Positions 15,665-23,196 of a stretch of 35,154 nucleotides of DNA are shown here, one piece after another. The notes under the pieces were generated by a model, which was not told where the DNA came from, searched no databases, and saw only the letters and a list, made by a program, of their open reading frames with translations. The stretch is taken from assembly GCA_900767645.1 (NCBI GenBank), contig CAAFZY010000038.1:1-35154 (forward strand). The letters are read 5' to 3'. Origin of the DNA: Alphaproteobacteria bacterium (GTDB lineage: Bacteria > Pseudomonadota > Alphaproteobacteria > RF32 > CAG-239). Position 1 is the stretch's first letter. The number at the start of each line of letters is the position of its first letter. Both the position numbers and the translations under genes were made by a program.

Positions 15665-15762
15665 TAAGCGGCTCCTGCTTGCAAGTTTTTTCTTTATGTA
15701 GCGGTTTTGTACACCGCAGAAAAAACTTACATCGCATTAGCCGGCTTAAACAGCCGTCACTA
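15665..15762. repeat. 98-bp palindromic repeat B in the tmRNA intervening segment
   Basis: A perfect direct copy of 15461-15558, starting 204 nt further on, but lacking the left CGGCTGTTT flank. The 106 nt between the copies contain further inverted pieces, such as GCGAGCGAACGAC-type and GCAGAG/CTCTGC sequences. It ends 25 nt before the acceptor CCA. Confidence 0.9.
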
Positions 15763-15873
15763 ACGGCATAACAGTGCTTTATAAAATGGTGGAGGTGCCG
15801 AGTACTGCCCTCGGGTCCAATATACCTATTTCATACCGCCTCTGGTGTTACAGCCAATTTCTTGGCAAAAAAC

Positions 15874-15901
15874 AGTATAGGAATATTTTGGCAAAATGCA
15901 A
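15874..15901 (-). promoter_or_regulatory. Candidate tmRNA promoter
   Basis: TTGCAT (15901-15896) and TATACT (15879-15874) on the minus strand with a 16-nt spacer. Transcription would start near 15867, at the GCCAA-GAAA-TTGGC hairpin that begins the acceptor piece. Confidence 0.6.
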
Positions 15902-15914
15902 GCAGATATTTGGT

Positions 15915-16559
15915 TTATTGTAGCCATACAATGGCGAGTTCCGTTCCTGATGCTGAGTTTACGCCGTAATGTTTGGTGCATAGTTCGTAAATGTCATTCA
16001 TGGTTAGATTTTTAAGGCATGTACGGTCAGTTGAGCAATAATTATCGCCAAATAATCTGACAGCGGCATTATCGCTATTGTTATGATTGCTTTGTGACAT
16101 TACCTGCCAAAGACTAGAGCTGTTTTCTTTGGCGGCAATCAAAAAATTCTTGCAAATTTCTAAATTGTCGGCTGACTTGGTGGTGAGCGATGAAGAGCCG
16201 AAATAGGAATAAGATGAAAGAAAAATAGAATCACCGGCACTGCCGATGAAAATCCACCAACCTTGTCCGAAAGTGTCAAAAATTACGTCGCTTTGGTCTT
16301 GCTGAACCATTTCGGTCGGGATTTCCCCCATTTTGATAAAAGTTTCAGTTAAAACAGTTCCGCCTTGTTTAATGTCATTAAAGCTGTGAAGGTTGCGCGC
16401 AACGGCATTAATCACGGTATTCATCTGTTCGGCATGTTTATTTAATTTATATTTGAACATTGCTTTACTGTAACCGGCAATCGCCCCGACTGAAAGTACG
16501 CCAATAATAGCTAATACCCCGAGCATCTCCACCATACTACGACCGTTTTCTGATTTCAT
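15915..16559 (-). CDS. Type IV prepilin-like protein 2
   Basis: A 214-residue protein with leader MKSENG, predicted cleavage after Gly6, then RSMVEM and a hydrophobic helix ending near residue 28. The protein sequence of the helix is the same as in copy 1, although 13 of 21 codons between GVLAII and SKAM differ synonymously. The C-terminal part shares the family pattern: a Cys in EICKNFLIAAKE, then GDNYCSTDRTC, then a final Cys in DIYELC. The last residues (VWLQ) resemble copy 3. The ATG has GAGGAG 9 nt upstream, buried in an 18-bp potential hairpin. It is probably a pilin or pseudopilin subunit; partners are not in the window. Confidence 0.87.
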   Translation of the reverse strand: MKSENGRSMVEMLGVLAIIGVLSVGAIAGYSKAMFKYKLNKHAEQMNTVINAVARNLHSFNDIKQGGTVLTETFIKMGEIPTEMVQQDQSDVIFDTFGQGWWIFIGSAGDSIFLSSYSYFGSSSLTTKSADNLEICKNFLIAAKENSSSLWQVMSQSNHNNSDNAAVRLFGDNYCSTDRTCLKNLTMNDIYELCTKHYGVNSASGTELAIVWLQ

Positions 16560-16653
16560 AGCTAAAATCTCCTCAAAAAGTTAGTTTTGAGAAGATTTTA
16601 GCTCGCGTTTTTTTTTTGCAATATTTACGAGTCCGTGCTGTGTATAAGTTGTA
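16560..16653 (-). promoter_or_regulatory. Pilin leader repeat, copy 3, with SD-sequestering hairpin
   Basis: The conserved 60-nt part is 16594-16653. On the minus-strand RNA, 18 nt at 16602-16585 pair fully with 16578-16561 across a 6-nt loop, with one G-U pair. The SD GAGGAG lies in the 3' arm. The opposite DNA strand would have a C-A mismatch at that position, so perfect pairing exists only in the sense transcript. The ten-A run and the following segment are identical to the other copies. Confidence 0.75.
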
Positions 16654-16753
16654 TAAAATAAATATTTTCCTTAGCATATTTATAAACGAATAGGCGTGAT
16701 TATATCAAACAGCACATTTAAGGTGATATTAAAATGTTACTTCATGTGTATTT

Positions 16754-17149
16754 ATGAAATCGGTTTACTGGAATAACATTGTGTTTCAGGATATTAATAA
16801 CTTTATGAAAAGAGATTTAAAAAAATCATTGGCGCTTAAAGTTAAAGCTCTGCGAGAGAGTGCATCACTTACTCAAGAAGAGTTGGCGGATAAGTGTGAC
16901 GTCAGTTGGAGAACAATTTCAAATCTGGAACGAGGGTTGGTCGTTCCGGATTTGTGTATGCTGATTAAAATTGCTGAAATTTTTCAGGTTAAACTTGATG
17001 ATATGGTTAATTTGAATATTGTTACCAATAAAAGCTGGTCACGATTGGAGCGAGAGCAGTTTTTGATTGAAAAAATTAAACTTGCCAATGACAACATTGT
17101 TGATTACCTGTTAGATCAGCTGATTTTGCTTTTAAAATATTTTAATTAA
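16754..17149 (+). CDS. XRE-family transcriptional regulator
   Basis: A lambda-repressor-like HTH (LALKVKALRESASLTQEELADKCDVS, then WRTISNLERGLVVPDLCMLIKIAEIF) is followed by a C-terminal helical tail ending LLDQLILLLKYFN, perhaps for dimerisation. It is likely a DNA-binding repressor. The start is uncertain. ATG 16754 gives 131 residues but has no SD (context TGTATTTATG). ATG 16805 gives 114 residues and starts closer to the HTH, with AGGA 13 nt upstream. It is divergent from prepilin gene 2 and its leader, so it could act there; that is inference. Its 3' end overlaps a convergent small gene by 8 nt. Confidence 0.85.
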   Translation: MKSVYWNNIVFQDINNFMKRDLKKSLALKVKALRESASLTQEELADKCDVSWRTISNLERGLVVPDLCMLIKIAEIFQVKLDDMVNLNIVTNKSWSRLEREQFLIEKIKLANDNIVDYLLDQLILLLKYFN

Positions 17150-17333
17150 GCCGATGTCGGTTGACTGTTTGTTTTAACTCGCTTAAAAAATGTTCGTAAG
17201 CAAGTTCGGTCAGCTGTGCGGTTTTGCTTAATTCGCTTTTTTGCAGCTTTTTTATCAAATTATAAAATTCGCAATTTATTTTACGCAACATTAGCAAATG
17301 GGGTGTGGTTCTTGGGGTAGTCCGATTAATCAT
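17142..17333 (-). CDS. Small basic protein of 63 residues, unknown
   Basis: I do not recognise it. A strong SD (AAGGAG, 8 nt before ATG) supports that it is translated. The N-terminus is Thr/Pro-rich (MINRTTPRTTPH). The rest is probably one or two basic amphipathic helices (LRKINCEFYNLIKKLQK and QLTELAYEHFLSELKQTV). There is no membrane segment. Its 3' end overlaps the convergent XRE gene by 8 nt. A ribbon-helix-helix-like or antitoxin-like role is possible but not supported by a clear motif. Confidence 0.6.
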   Translation of the reverse strand: MINRTTPRTTPHLLMLRKINCEFYNLIKKLQKSELSKTAQLTELAYEHFLSELKQTVNRHRLN

Positions 17334-17378
17334 ATAAGTTTCTCCTTAGTTCTGTTTTTATGTGTATTTTGATGCAAT

Positions 17379-17407
17379 TTGTTATTGCATATAACACTAT
17401 ATATGCT
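17379..17407 (+). promoter_or_regulatory. LysR promoter with overlapping inverted repeat
   Basis: TTGTTA (17379-17384), a 17-nt spacer and TATGCT (17402-17407). A 20-bp inverted repeat GCATATA-N6-TATATGC (17387-17406) covers the spacer and most of the -10. This is a good place for an autoregulatory operator of the LysR-type gene that follows, or for control of the divergent small gene. Confidence 0.45.
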
Positions 17408-17454
17408 ATCTTTTACAAAAAGAAGAAACCTATTTCATATAATGAGTATATAAA

Positions 17455-18339
17455 TTGAGTCTGAAAATAAAAGAAAATATTTTGCAAGTGCGTCGTATGC
17501 TTTGTTTGGAGGCTGCCGTACGCTATGGTTCCATATCAAAAGCTGCGGATAATAACAATATGAAACAGTCTAATTTGTCGGTGCAAATTAAAGAGCTTGA
17601 GGCGGAGTTGGGTGAGCCGCTGGTTAGCAGAGTCTATAATGGCGTAAAACTTACCGAAGCCGGACAAGTTGTTTATTCGCGAGTGTGCGATTTGCACAAT
17701 ATCATCAATAAAATTAATGACTTAAATATTCAAATTTTTCATATGGCAGGCACAATCCGCTTGTGGACTTCCGACGGGTTAGGTGTCGGATATTTGTCAG
17801 AGTGTTTTCCGGAGTTTTATACTTTGTATCCTAAAGTCAGAGTAGAAATTTTGTGTTCGCTTGAAATGCCTAAACTGGATGAGTTCGATTTGGCGATTGT
17901 TTATAAAAAACCTACCGATAAATTTTTGCACATTGTTGATAAATATGATTTAAAATTCGGGCTTTATGCCTCAAAAGAATATTTGGCAAAGTTCGGTTGT
18001 CCGAAAAGTTTTAAGGATATTGAGCAAAATCATCGGATTTGCACGCGAGATACTTATATTTCCGCTTGGTCGCAATGGGCCGAACTTATGGAAAAGGCGC
18101 AATATGTTGCCGCCACGACAAATTCTTCAGCTATGCTCAGACAATTAATTGTTGACGGTGTAGGGCTTGGTTTGTTGCCGCAAAGTGTGGCGACCAAAGA
18201 AGAAAATTTGGTACATTTATCTAAAATTAAGCTTAATTTTCACCATGAATTTTGGTTGGTTGTGCGCCAAGATGTTAAAAATGTGGATAAAATTGCCGCG
18301 CTTGTGGAGTTTATTAAAAAAGCTTCCAAGAGCTTATAA
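17455..18339 (+). CDS. LysR-type transcriptional regulator
   Basis: A 294-residue regulator with an N-terminal winged HTH (LEAAVRYGSISKAADNNN then LSVQIKELEAELGEPLVSR) and a complete C-terminal effector domain (from about residue 93, IRLWTSDGLGVGYLSECFPEF). The usual SQPAxS of the recognition helix is KQSNLS here. The start is taken as TTG at 17455. The first in-frame ATG (17497) would cut into the HTH, and no strong SD is seen. Substrate and targets are unknown. A shortened LysR-like gene is convergent, 6 nt away, and shares the unusual NN-x-(M/I)K-x-SNLS recognition sequence. Confidence 0.88.
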   Translation: MSLKIKENILQVRRMLCLEAAVRYGSISKAADNNNMKQSNLSVQIKELEAELGEPLVSRVYNGVKLTEAGQVVYSRVCDLHNIINKINDLNIQIFHMAGTIRLWTSDGLGVGYLSECFPEFYTLYPKVRVEILCSLEMPKLDEFDLAIVYKKPTDKFLHIVDKYDLKFGLYASKEYLAKFGCPKSFKDIEQNHRICTRDTYISAWSQWAELMEKAQYVAATTNSSAMLRQLIVDGVGLGLLPQSVATKEENLVHLSKIKLNFHHEFWLVVRQDVKNVDKIAALVEFIKKASKSL

Positions 18340-18345
18340 ATGACT

Positions 18346-18894
18346 TTAATTTAATATATCGGCAATGATTTCTTCCGCCAATTTTACGGCTTGCGGCGTG
18401 TTTACGGCCGAAACCCATACGGTTTGCGCAATTTTGTTGCCGAGCTGACATTTGGTTACAATTAAATTTTCGGCATTGACAGGAGCTGTGTAATCAATGC
18501 AGACATCACATTTATCACGGATTGCGCATTCCGTGATTTTTAAGTTTGAATTATAGTCGGATAAAAAATTAAGCTGTAAATTTTCAGGTTTGTATAATTT
18601 TATTTCGGTTAATTGGTGCGGCGTAAAACTGCTGTCGATAATCTGTTGCAAAAGGGTTTCTATTTTTGTTATGTCATGCGCCAGCTTAACGGCATCGGCG
18701 GTAGGTGTAAGTCGGTGCGAAGCGCGTAAGAATAATTTTTTTTGAGATACGTTTTCAATGTCAGTGATAATTTTACTTAAATTGGAGGCTTTTATTCCGT
18801 TATTGTTTGCCGCTCGGCTGATTTGTCCGCAACATATAACCTCGCGTAAATAAAGTAAATCGCGGAATAGCGACGATTTTGATTTTACTGACAT
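18346..18894 (-). CDS. Shortened LysR-like HTH protein
   Basis: A 182-residue protein whose first 60 residues are a LysR-type HTH (LREVICCGQISRAANNNGIK, then SNLSKIITDIENVSQKKLFLR). A dimerisation-type helix follows (about 68-92). Only about 90 residues remain for the effector part, roughly half the usual length, and the second effector subdomain is missing. No frameshift is evident, the SD is good (AAGGA, 8 nt before ATG), and the reading frame ends cleanly. It may be a natural short variant, perhaps modulating the neighbouring full-length LysR by heterodimerisation. A degraded regulator is the alternative. Confidence 0.75.
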   Translation of the reverse strand: MSVKSKSSLFRDLLYLREVICCGQISRAANNNGIKASNLSKIITDIENVSQKKLFLRASHRLTPTADAVKLAHDITKIETLLQQIIDSSFTPHQLTEIKLYKPENLQLNFLSDYNSNLKITECAIRDKCDVCIDYTAPVNAENLIVTKCQLGNKIAQTVWVSAVNTPQAVKLAEEIIADILN

Positions 18895-18945
18895 TTTTTA
18901 AAATCCTTTTATTATATGCCTCAAAATATATATCTTGTTATTAAA

Positions 18946-18959
18946 TTAGTACCTACTAA
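18946..18959. promoter_or_regulatory. Perfect inverted repeat between short LysR-like gene and GNAT gene
   Basis: TTAGTA-CC-TACTAA lies midway between two divergent start codons, 52 nt from one and 31 nt from the other. It is a candidate operator for either gene; nothing else supports it. Confidence 0.35.
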
Positions 18960-18989
18960 AAAGACAATAGTCAAGGTATAATTCTAATT

Positions 18990-19655
18990 ATGGAAGAAAA
19001 TATTGACATAAAAATTGTAACGACAGACAAAGAATATGCTCAAGCTATGGATTTGCGGCGTCGGGTTTTTGTGTGTGAACAGCATATTCCGGAAGAACTT
19101 GAATTTGACGGGAATGACCATTCTTCAACTCATGTAATGGCTTTAAGCGCTGGTAAGCCGGTTGGGGTAATGCGTATCAGATATTTTAACGGCTTTGTTA
19201 AATTTGAACGTATGTGTGTGTTGCCGGCATATCGCAAAACCGATATTTCAGAACAAATTATGCGCAAGGCGATGGAATTTTCAGCGCAAAAAGGCTATGA
19301 TAAAGTTTATGGAGTGTGCAAAAAAGAACTTTTACACCGTTGGCAACGAAACGGCTTTGATACTATTGCGGGGACGGAGCCTATCATGCAAAACGGTATG
19401 ACTTTGCTGCCGATTATCGGGCCGCTTCCCAAAACCGATGAGATGATTTCTATAAATACCGATCCGACGATTATCAATAAAAAAGAAGGCGAGTGGTTTG
19501 GCGGATGTCAAAATGCGGGTAATGAACGTCGGCTTGCAAAACTGGACGCAATGCGGCAAATGGCACATAATCTTCGTAATGAAGACGTTGTGACAATGCC
19601 GCCAATCAATAATCAGAAAAAGATTAATAGGCCTGACAACGGTAAAGAATACTAA
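18990..19655 (+). CDS. GNAT-family acetyltransferase with C-terminal extension
   Basis: A 221-residue protein with a GNAT fold in the first ~150 residues: LRRRVFVCEQHIPEELEFDG, then FERMCVLPAYRKTDISEQIM (acetyl-CoA binding loop region), then GFDTIAG. This resembles ElaA/YjcF-type N-acetyltransferases. The extra ~70 residues at the C-terminus include an EWFGGCQNAGNERRLAKLD stretch and a charged tail, and are not part of the usual domain. Substrate is unknown. No SD is visible and a TATAAT hexamer (18976-18981) lies only 8 nt before the ATG, so the mRNA could be nearly leaderless. The 3' end overlaps the convergent permease by 4 nt. Confidence 0.85.
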   Translation: MEENIDIKIVTTDKEYAQAMDLRRRVFVCEQHIPEELEFDGNDHSSTHVMALSAGKPVGVMRIRYFNGFVKFERMCVLPAYRKTDISEQIMRKAMEFSAQKGYDKVYGVCKKELLHRWQRNGFDTIAGTEPIMQNGMTLLPIIGPLPKTDEMISINTDPTIINKKEGEWFGGCQNAGNERRLAKLDAMRQMAHNLRNEDVVTMPPINNQKKINRPDNGKEY

Positions 19656-20845
19656 AACAGGCTGATGATAAATCCGATAAATATTATCAACATCAACAAC
19701 AGCCCGACAATAATGGCGGCGGCTGAAGATTTTGTTTCGTTTTTCAGTTTCCAGTTGGCTAAAAATATACCCATGTAGCTTAATAAAAAGGCGCCGCTTG
19801 ATAAATTAACAATTGATGAAAAGTCTAAAAAAATGACCGATAGAACTATCAGGCAAGTGGTTAAAGCATTGCCGACAGTGCCTTTATGCCAAAAGGTGCG
19901 AGTATAAATCGCCGGTAAAATTTTAAATGTTCCGAGAGCTTGTGAAATGCGGAACATGCTGAAAAAAGTGGCGTTAATGCCGGAGATGAAAGCTAAAACA
20001 GCGGCTAAATACAGTCCGTTATAGCCAAATTTCCCCAAAAGTTTGCCGGCAACCGTTGCAACCGCTGTTTCAGCATTGTTTTGCAAGGCGTTAAACGGAG
20101 TGTAATTTAAAACCACGTATGCCAAATTTAAATAGATTAAGATAACCAAAGCCAACGTAATGTAAATGGCGTATGCCATGGTTTGCTTGGGCTTGTTGAC
20201 ATTGGCGGCGGCATTGGTGATAACTCCGTATCCGGCATAGGCAAAAAAGGTGATACCGACGCTGCGCCAAAAGTCAATATGTTTGCCGGTAAGCGGAGAG
20301 TTGGCTATTTGTAAAGAAGGTTGCAGATAAGCGGCGCCGATAATAATAAGTAAAATTGCGATTTTTAATATCACAATCACGGTTTCGGCCCAACCTACAT
20401 CTGATGCTTTTTGCATATTTAATAAAGCCAAAGCAATGGTTAAGCCGCCGGCAAATGAATTTATAACCGTAATGTTATGTCCGGCATGAAAAAAGTCGCT
20501 CATATAAATGCCGAACGATTTGGCGAGCATGGCAATTGATATTGCGGAAGCTATCATGTATACCAGCGATAATCCGCCGGAGGTAAATTTGCTCTTAAAT
20601 GCTAAATGAAAATAATCGGTGAGCCCGCCTGAAATAGGATAACGTCCGGCGAGTTTGGCGTATGAATAGCCTGAAAACATAGCGGCGCAACCGCCAATGA
20701 TAAAGGCCAAATAAGTTTTGCTGCCGGCAAGCAAAATCACTTGTCCGAGCAGGGCAAAAATGCCGGCGCCGATAATTGAGCCGAGCCCTAATGAAATCAC
20801 ATTTAATAAATCAAGATTTTTCGGTTCTTTGTTTGCTGATATCAT
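19652..20845 (-). CDS. APC-family amino-acid permease
   Basis: A 397-residue transporter with about twelve membrane segments. The first helix has the APC signature GLGSIIGAGIFALLG, followed by AKLAGRYPISGG and TFFAYAGYGVITN in helix 6. It would import or exchange amino acids or polyamines; substrate cannot be told. I chose the ATG at 20845 because AAGGA lies 8 nt upstream; the ATG at 20851 overlaps the SD. It is the last gene of a minus-strand series with dnaG. rpoD, often found after dnaG, is not here. Confidence 0.92.
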   Translation of the reverse strand: MISANKEPKNLDLLNVISLGLGSIIGAGIFALLGQVILLAGSKTYLAFIIGGCAAMFSGYSYAKLAGRYPISGGLTDYFHLAFKSKFTSGGLSLVYMIASAISIAMLAKSFGIYMSDFFHAGHNITVINSFAGGLTIALALLNMQKASDVGWAETVIVILKIAILLIIIGAAYLQPSLQIANSPLTGKHIDFWRSVGITFFAYAGYGVITNAAANVNKPKQTMAYAIYITLALVILIYLNLAYVVLNYTPFNALQNNAETAVATVAGKLLGKFGYNGLYLAAVLAFISGINATFFSMFRISQALGTFKILPAIYTRTFWHKGTVGNALTTCLIVLSVIFLDFSSIVNLSSGAFLLSYMGIFLANWKLKNETKSSAAAIIVGLLLMLIIFIGFIISLF

Positions 20846-20903
20846 GTGCATAATCCTTTCAGATTATACATAATCACTGTAATAAAAATTTTTAGGTTTG
20901 GTT

Positions 20904-22706
20904 TTAATTTATATTACATTCAAGCAATAACGCATCGCGTTCGGATTTTAAAGACATATAATGCTGATAATCTTCATCGGTTGCGGCAGGCTTATCGAGT
21001 TTTAATTTGCATTCGCGTATTTCTTTTTCAAGCTGTTTGATTTGTACAGCGGCAATCAGTAAATTTATTTGCTTTTTTATATCATAAACCGTTGCTTTTT
21101 GCGACGTTATCATATCAACCTCCCATAAAGAATTAAGTTGATTTGATAAGCCTTTGTTTTTTAATGAATTTACCAACTCTTGACTTGTGATATTATAATC
21201 TTGATGAAAAGCATCAATAACCTCTTGTAACAGATTGTAAAGGCTGAATTTTGTTATATCGAACATAAGGAGTTTTTCTTCAAAATCGCCGATTAATTCC
21301 GGAAAAATTAACATGCCGGCGGTTATAAAGCGTAAGTCAATATCGGCAAGCGGCGGCTTAATTACTGAGCGTCGGTGCAAAGCATTGCCGCTTCCGGAAT
21401 AACTTCTTTGGGAGTTGAGCAAAGGTTTCAGAGTTCCGCGCCCTAAATTTTCATAAATGCGTTTTTGCATTTCTTGTACATAATAGGCGCGCACTTTTTC
21501 ATCTTGAATTTTTGCAACTTCTGCCATAATGTTTTTTTCCAGCAGGGCTTTTTGTTCAGGAGTTGAAGACGGTTGACCTTTAATGTTTTTATCCCATAAC
21601 AACTGCATTAACGGCGTGGTGTTATCCATCATGTGGGCAAATGCTTCGGGGCCTTTGGCCTGCAAAAATTCATCAGGATCCATTTTGTCGGGCAAAAACA
21701 TAAATTTTAAGGAATATCCGGCGGAAAGAATAGGCAAGGCGCGATCAACCGAACGCAAGGCCGCTTTAACGCCCGCGCCGTCGCCGTCAAAGCACAAAAT
21801 CGGTTCCGGCACAATTTTCCACGCTTCCATAATTTGATCTTCGGTTAAAGCCGTACCCATCGGGGCGGCAGCATAACCAAAGCCGTATTTATCAAGCGCA
21901 ATAACGTCCATATAGCCTTCGCAAATTATAAAATTGCGGGCGGAAAAACCAGCATCGCGGGCAAAATTGATGTTATAGAGCATTTTCCGCTTATTAAACA
22001 CAGGTGTTTCCGGCGAGTTTAAATATTTAGGCTGTCCTTCGCCCATAATGCGCCCGCCAAACGCAATAACTCGCCCGCGTTTATCGCGAATCGGTATCAT
22101 TACCCGCTCACGGAAAAAATCATGCGCCGAACGATTGCGGTCTTCGGGGATGGCGATTAAGCCTAATTCCGCCATATCATGCTCGTTTACGCCTTTGGAG
22201 CCTAAATAAGCTTTTAAGGCATTGTTCGACGGCGCGTAACCTAAACGGAATTTTTTAATCAATTCGTCATCAAGTCCGCGGCGGCGAAAATATTCAAGCC
22301 CTTGCGCGCCTTCACGCAAATATAACGTGCGTTCGTAAAAGCCGGCGGCAAGCTCCATAATATCATAAAGCGATTGGCGTTTTTCTTGCTCGGCGCTGTG
22401 TTCTTTGCTGAATTTGGGCATGGGCAAGCCGGCTTTGTTCGCCAATTTTTCAAGAGCGTCCATAAACGGCAGATTGTTTGCTTCCATTTCAAATTTAATG
22501 ATGTCGCCATGCGCCCCGCAACCGAAGCAATGGTAAAACCCTTTAGCCTCATTAACGGTAAAAGACGGGGTTTTTTCATTGTGAAACGGGCACAAGCCGA
22601 TGTACTCGCGTCCTTTGCGGGTAAGTTTTACTTTTTCGGCGACCACATCGGCAACCGATACACGGTTGCGGAGTTCGTCAATAAATTTTTGTAAGTCGGT
22701 TTCCAT
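20904..22706 (-). CDS. dnaG: DNA primase
   Basis: DnaG makes RNA primers for replication. It is 600 residues and complete. The CHC2 zinc-binding domain has Cys39, His42, Cys60 and Cys63. The RNA polymerase catalytic domain follows, with the TOPRIM segment (FIICEGYMDVIALD near residue 260, then CFDGDGAG near 308). A C-terminal helical helicase-binding region from about 450 ends in charged helices. It is cotranscribed with yqeY (22 nt upstream), as in many alphaproteobacteria. Confidence 0.97.
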   Translation of the reverse strand: METDLQKFIDELRNRVSVADVVAEKVKLTRKGREYIGLCPFHNEKTPSFTVNEAKGFYHCFGCGAHGDIIKFEMEANNLPFMDALEKLANKAGLPMPKFSKEHSAEQEKRQSLYDIMELAAGFYERTLYLREGAQGLEYFRRRGLDDELIKKFRLGYAPSNNALKAYLGSKGVNEHDMAELGLIAIPEDRNRSAHDFFRERVMIPIRDKRGRVIAFGGRIMGEGQPKYLNSPETPVFNKRKMLYNINFARDAGFSARNFIICEGYMDVIALDKYGFGYAAAPMGTALTEDQIMEAWKIVPEPILCFDGDGAGVKAALRSVDRALPILSAGYSLKFMFLPDKMDPDEFLQAKGPEAFAHMMDNTTPLMQLLWDKNIKGQPSSTPEQKALLEKNIMAEVAKIQDEKVRAYYVQEMQKRIYENLGRGTLKPLLNSQRSYSGSGNALHRRSVIKPPLADIDLRFITAGMLIFPELIGDFEEKLLMFDITKFSLYNLLQEVIDAFHQDYNITSQELVNSLKNKGLSNQLNSLWEVDMITSQKATVYDIKKQINLLIAAVQIKQLEKEIRECKLKLDKPAATDEDYQHYMSLKSERDALLLECNIN

Positions 22707-22728
22707 ACCTGTAAATTGTCTTTATAAC

Positions 22729-23181
22729 TTAGGCTAACAACTGTTTGATAAGTTCAGACGCTTTGCCGAAGTCCATTTGTCCGGCATAGGCGCCGCGCAA
22801 AGCTCCCATAACTTTACCCATATCTTTAATTGACTGAGCGCCGGTTTTAGCAATAATGCCTTTGATAACTTCGGTCATTTCGGCTTCGGAAAGTTGTTTG
22901 GGTAAAAAGCGTTCGATAACAACGATTTCAGCTTGTTCTTTTTCAGCCAAATCAGGGCGGTTGCCGTCATTATACAATTTAATTGATTCGTTACGTTGTT
23001 TAATCATACCCTGCATCATGGCTAAAAGTTCACTGTCTTCCGCTTGTTTTTTGCCTTTGCCGCGAGCATCGACATCTTTTTCTTTCATACCGGCAATAAT
23101 CATGCGGATGGCGTTTACTTCCAACATGTTTTTACTCTTCATGGCGTCTTTTAAGGCGTTTTGCAAATCTTCACGTAACAT
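22729..23181 (-). CDS. YqeY/GatB-tail-like protein
   Basis: A 150-residue protein of the YqeY family, related to the C-terminal tRNA-binding tail of GatB. The N-terminal helical domain (MLREDLQNALKDAMKSKN, NAIRMIIAGMKEKDVDARG) is followed by the tail domain (PKQLSEAEMTEVIKGIIAK, GKVMGALRGAYAGQMD). The precise role is unknown; the fold suggests RNA binding. AAGGAG lies 6 nt before the ATG. It sits between a zinc-ribbon gene and dnaG, a conserved neighbourhood. Confidence 0.93.
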   Translation of the reverse strand: MLREDLQNALKDAMKSKNMLEVNAIRMIIAGMKEKDVDARGKGKKQAEDSELLAMMQGMIKQRNESIKLYNDGNRPDLAEKEQAEIVVIERFLPKQLSEAEMTEVIKGIIAKTGAQSIKDMGKVMGALRGAYAGQMDFGKASELIKQLLA

Positions 23182-23196
23182 TTCATTCTCCTTGTT

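Larger units (their letters stand above)
15226..15867 (-). ncRNA. ssrA: Two-piece (circularly permuted) tmRNA gene
   Basis: The tmRNA rescues stalled ribosomes and adds a degradation tag. The acceptor piece comes first (about 15867-15787) and ends CACCTCC-A-CCA, with a 5-bp T-stem CCGAG/CTCGG (15814-15798). The coding piece starts at 15445 with GGGGGTGAAATAGG. Its first seven bases pair with CACCTCC, including a G-U at the third pair, the alanine identity element. CAGTATAT in the coding piece can pair with GTATATTG in the acceptor piece, forming the long helix of the tRNA-like domain. The tag is ANDNFAPVAVAA and stop (codons from 15358 down to 15320). An intervening segment of about 341 nt (15446-15786) with two repeats must be removed. 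It is transcribed upstream of sspB. Confidence 0.95.

Noticed and set aside
15460..15763. CRISPR array
   Set aside because: Only two copies, each 98 bp and palindromic, inside the tmRNA gene; there are no regular spacers and no cas genes.
15574..15771. A 65-codon open frame on the plus strand across the tmRNA intervening segment
   Set aside because: It consists mostly of repeat B and intergenic hairpin sequence, has no SD, and lies antisense to the tmRNA precursor.
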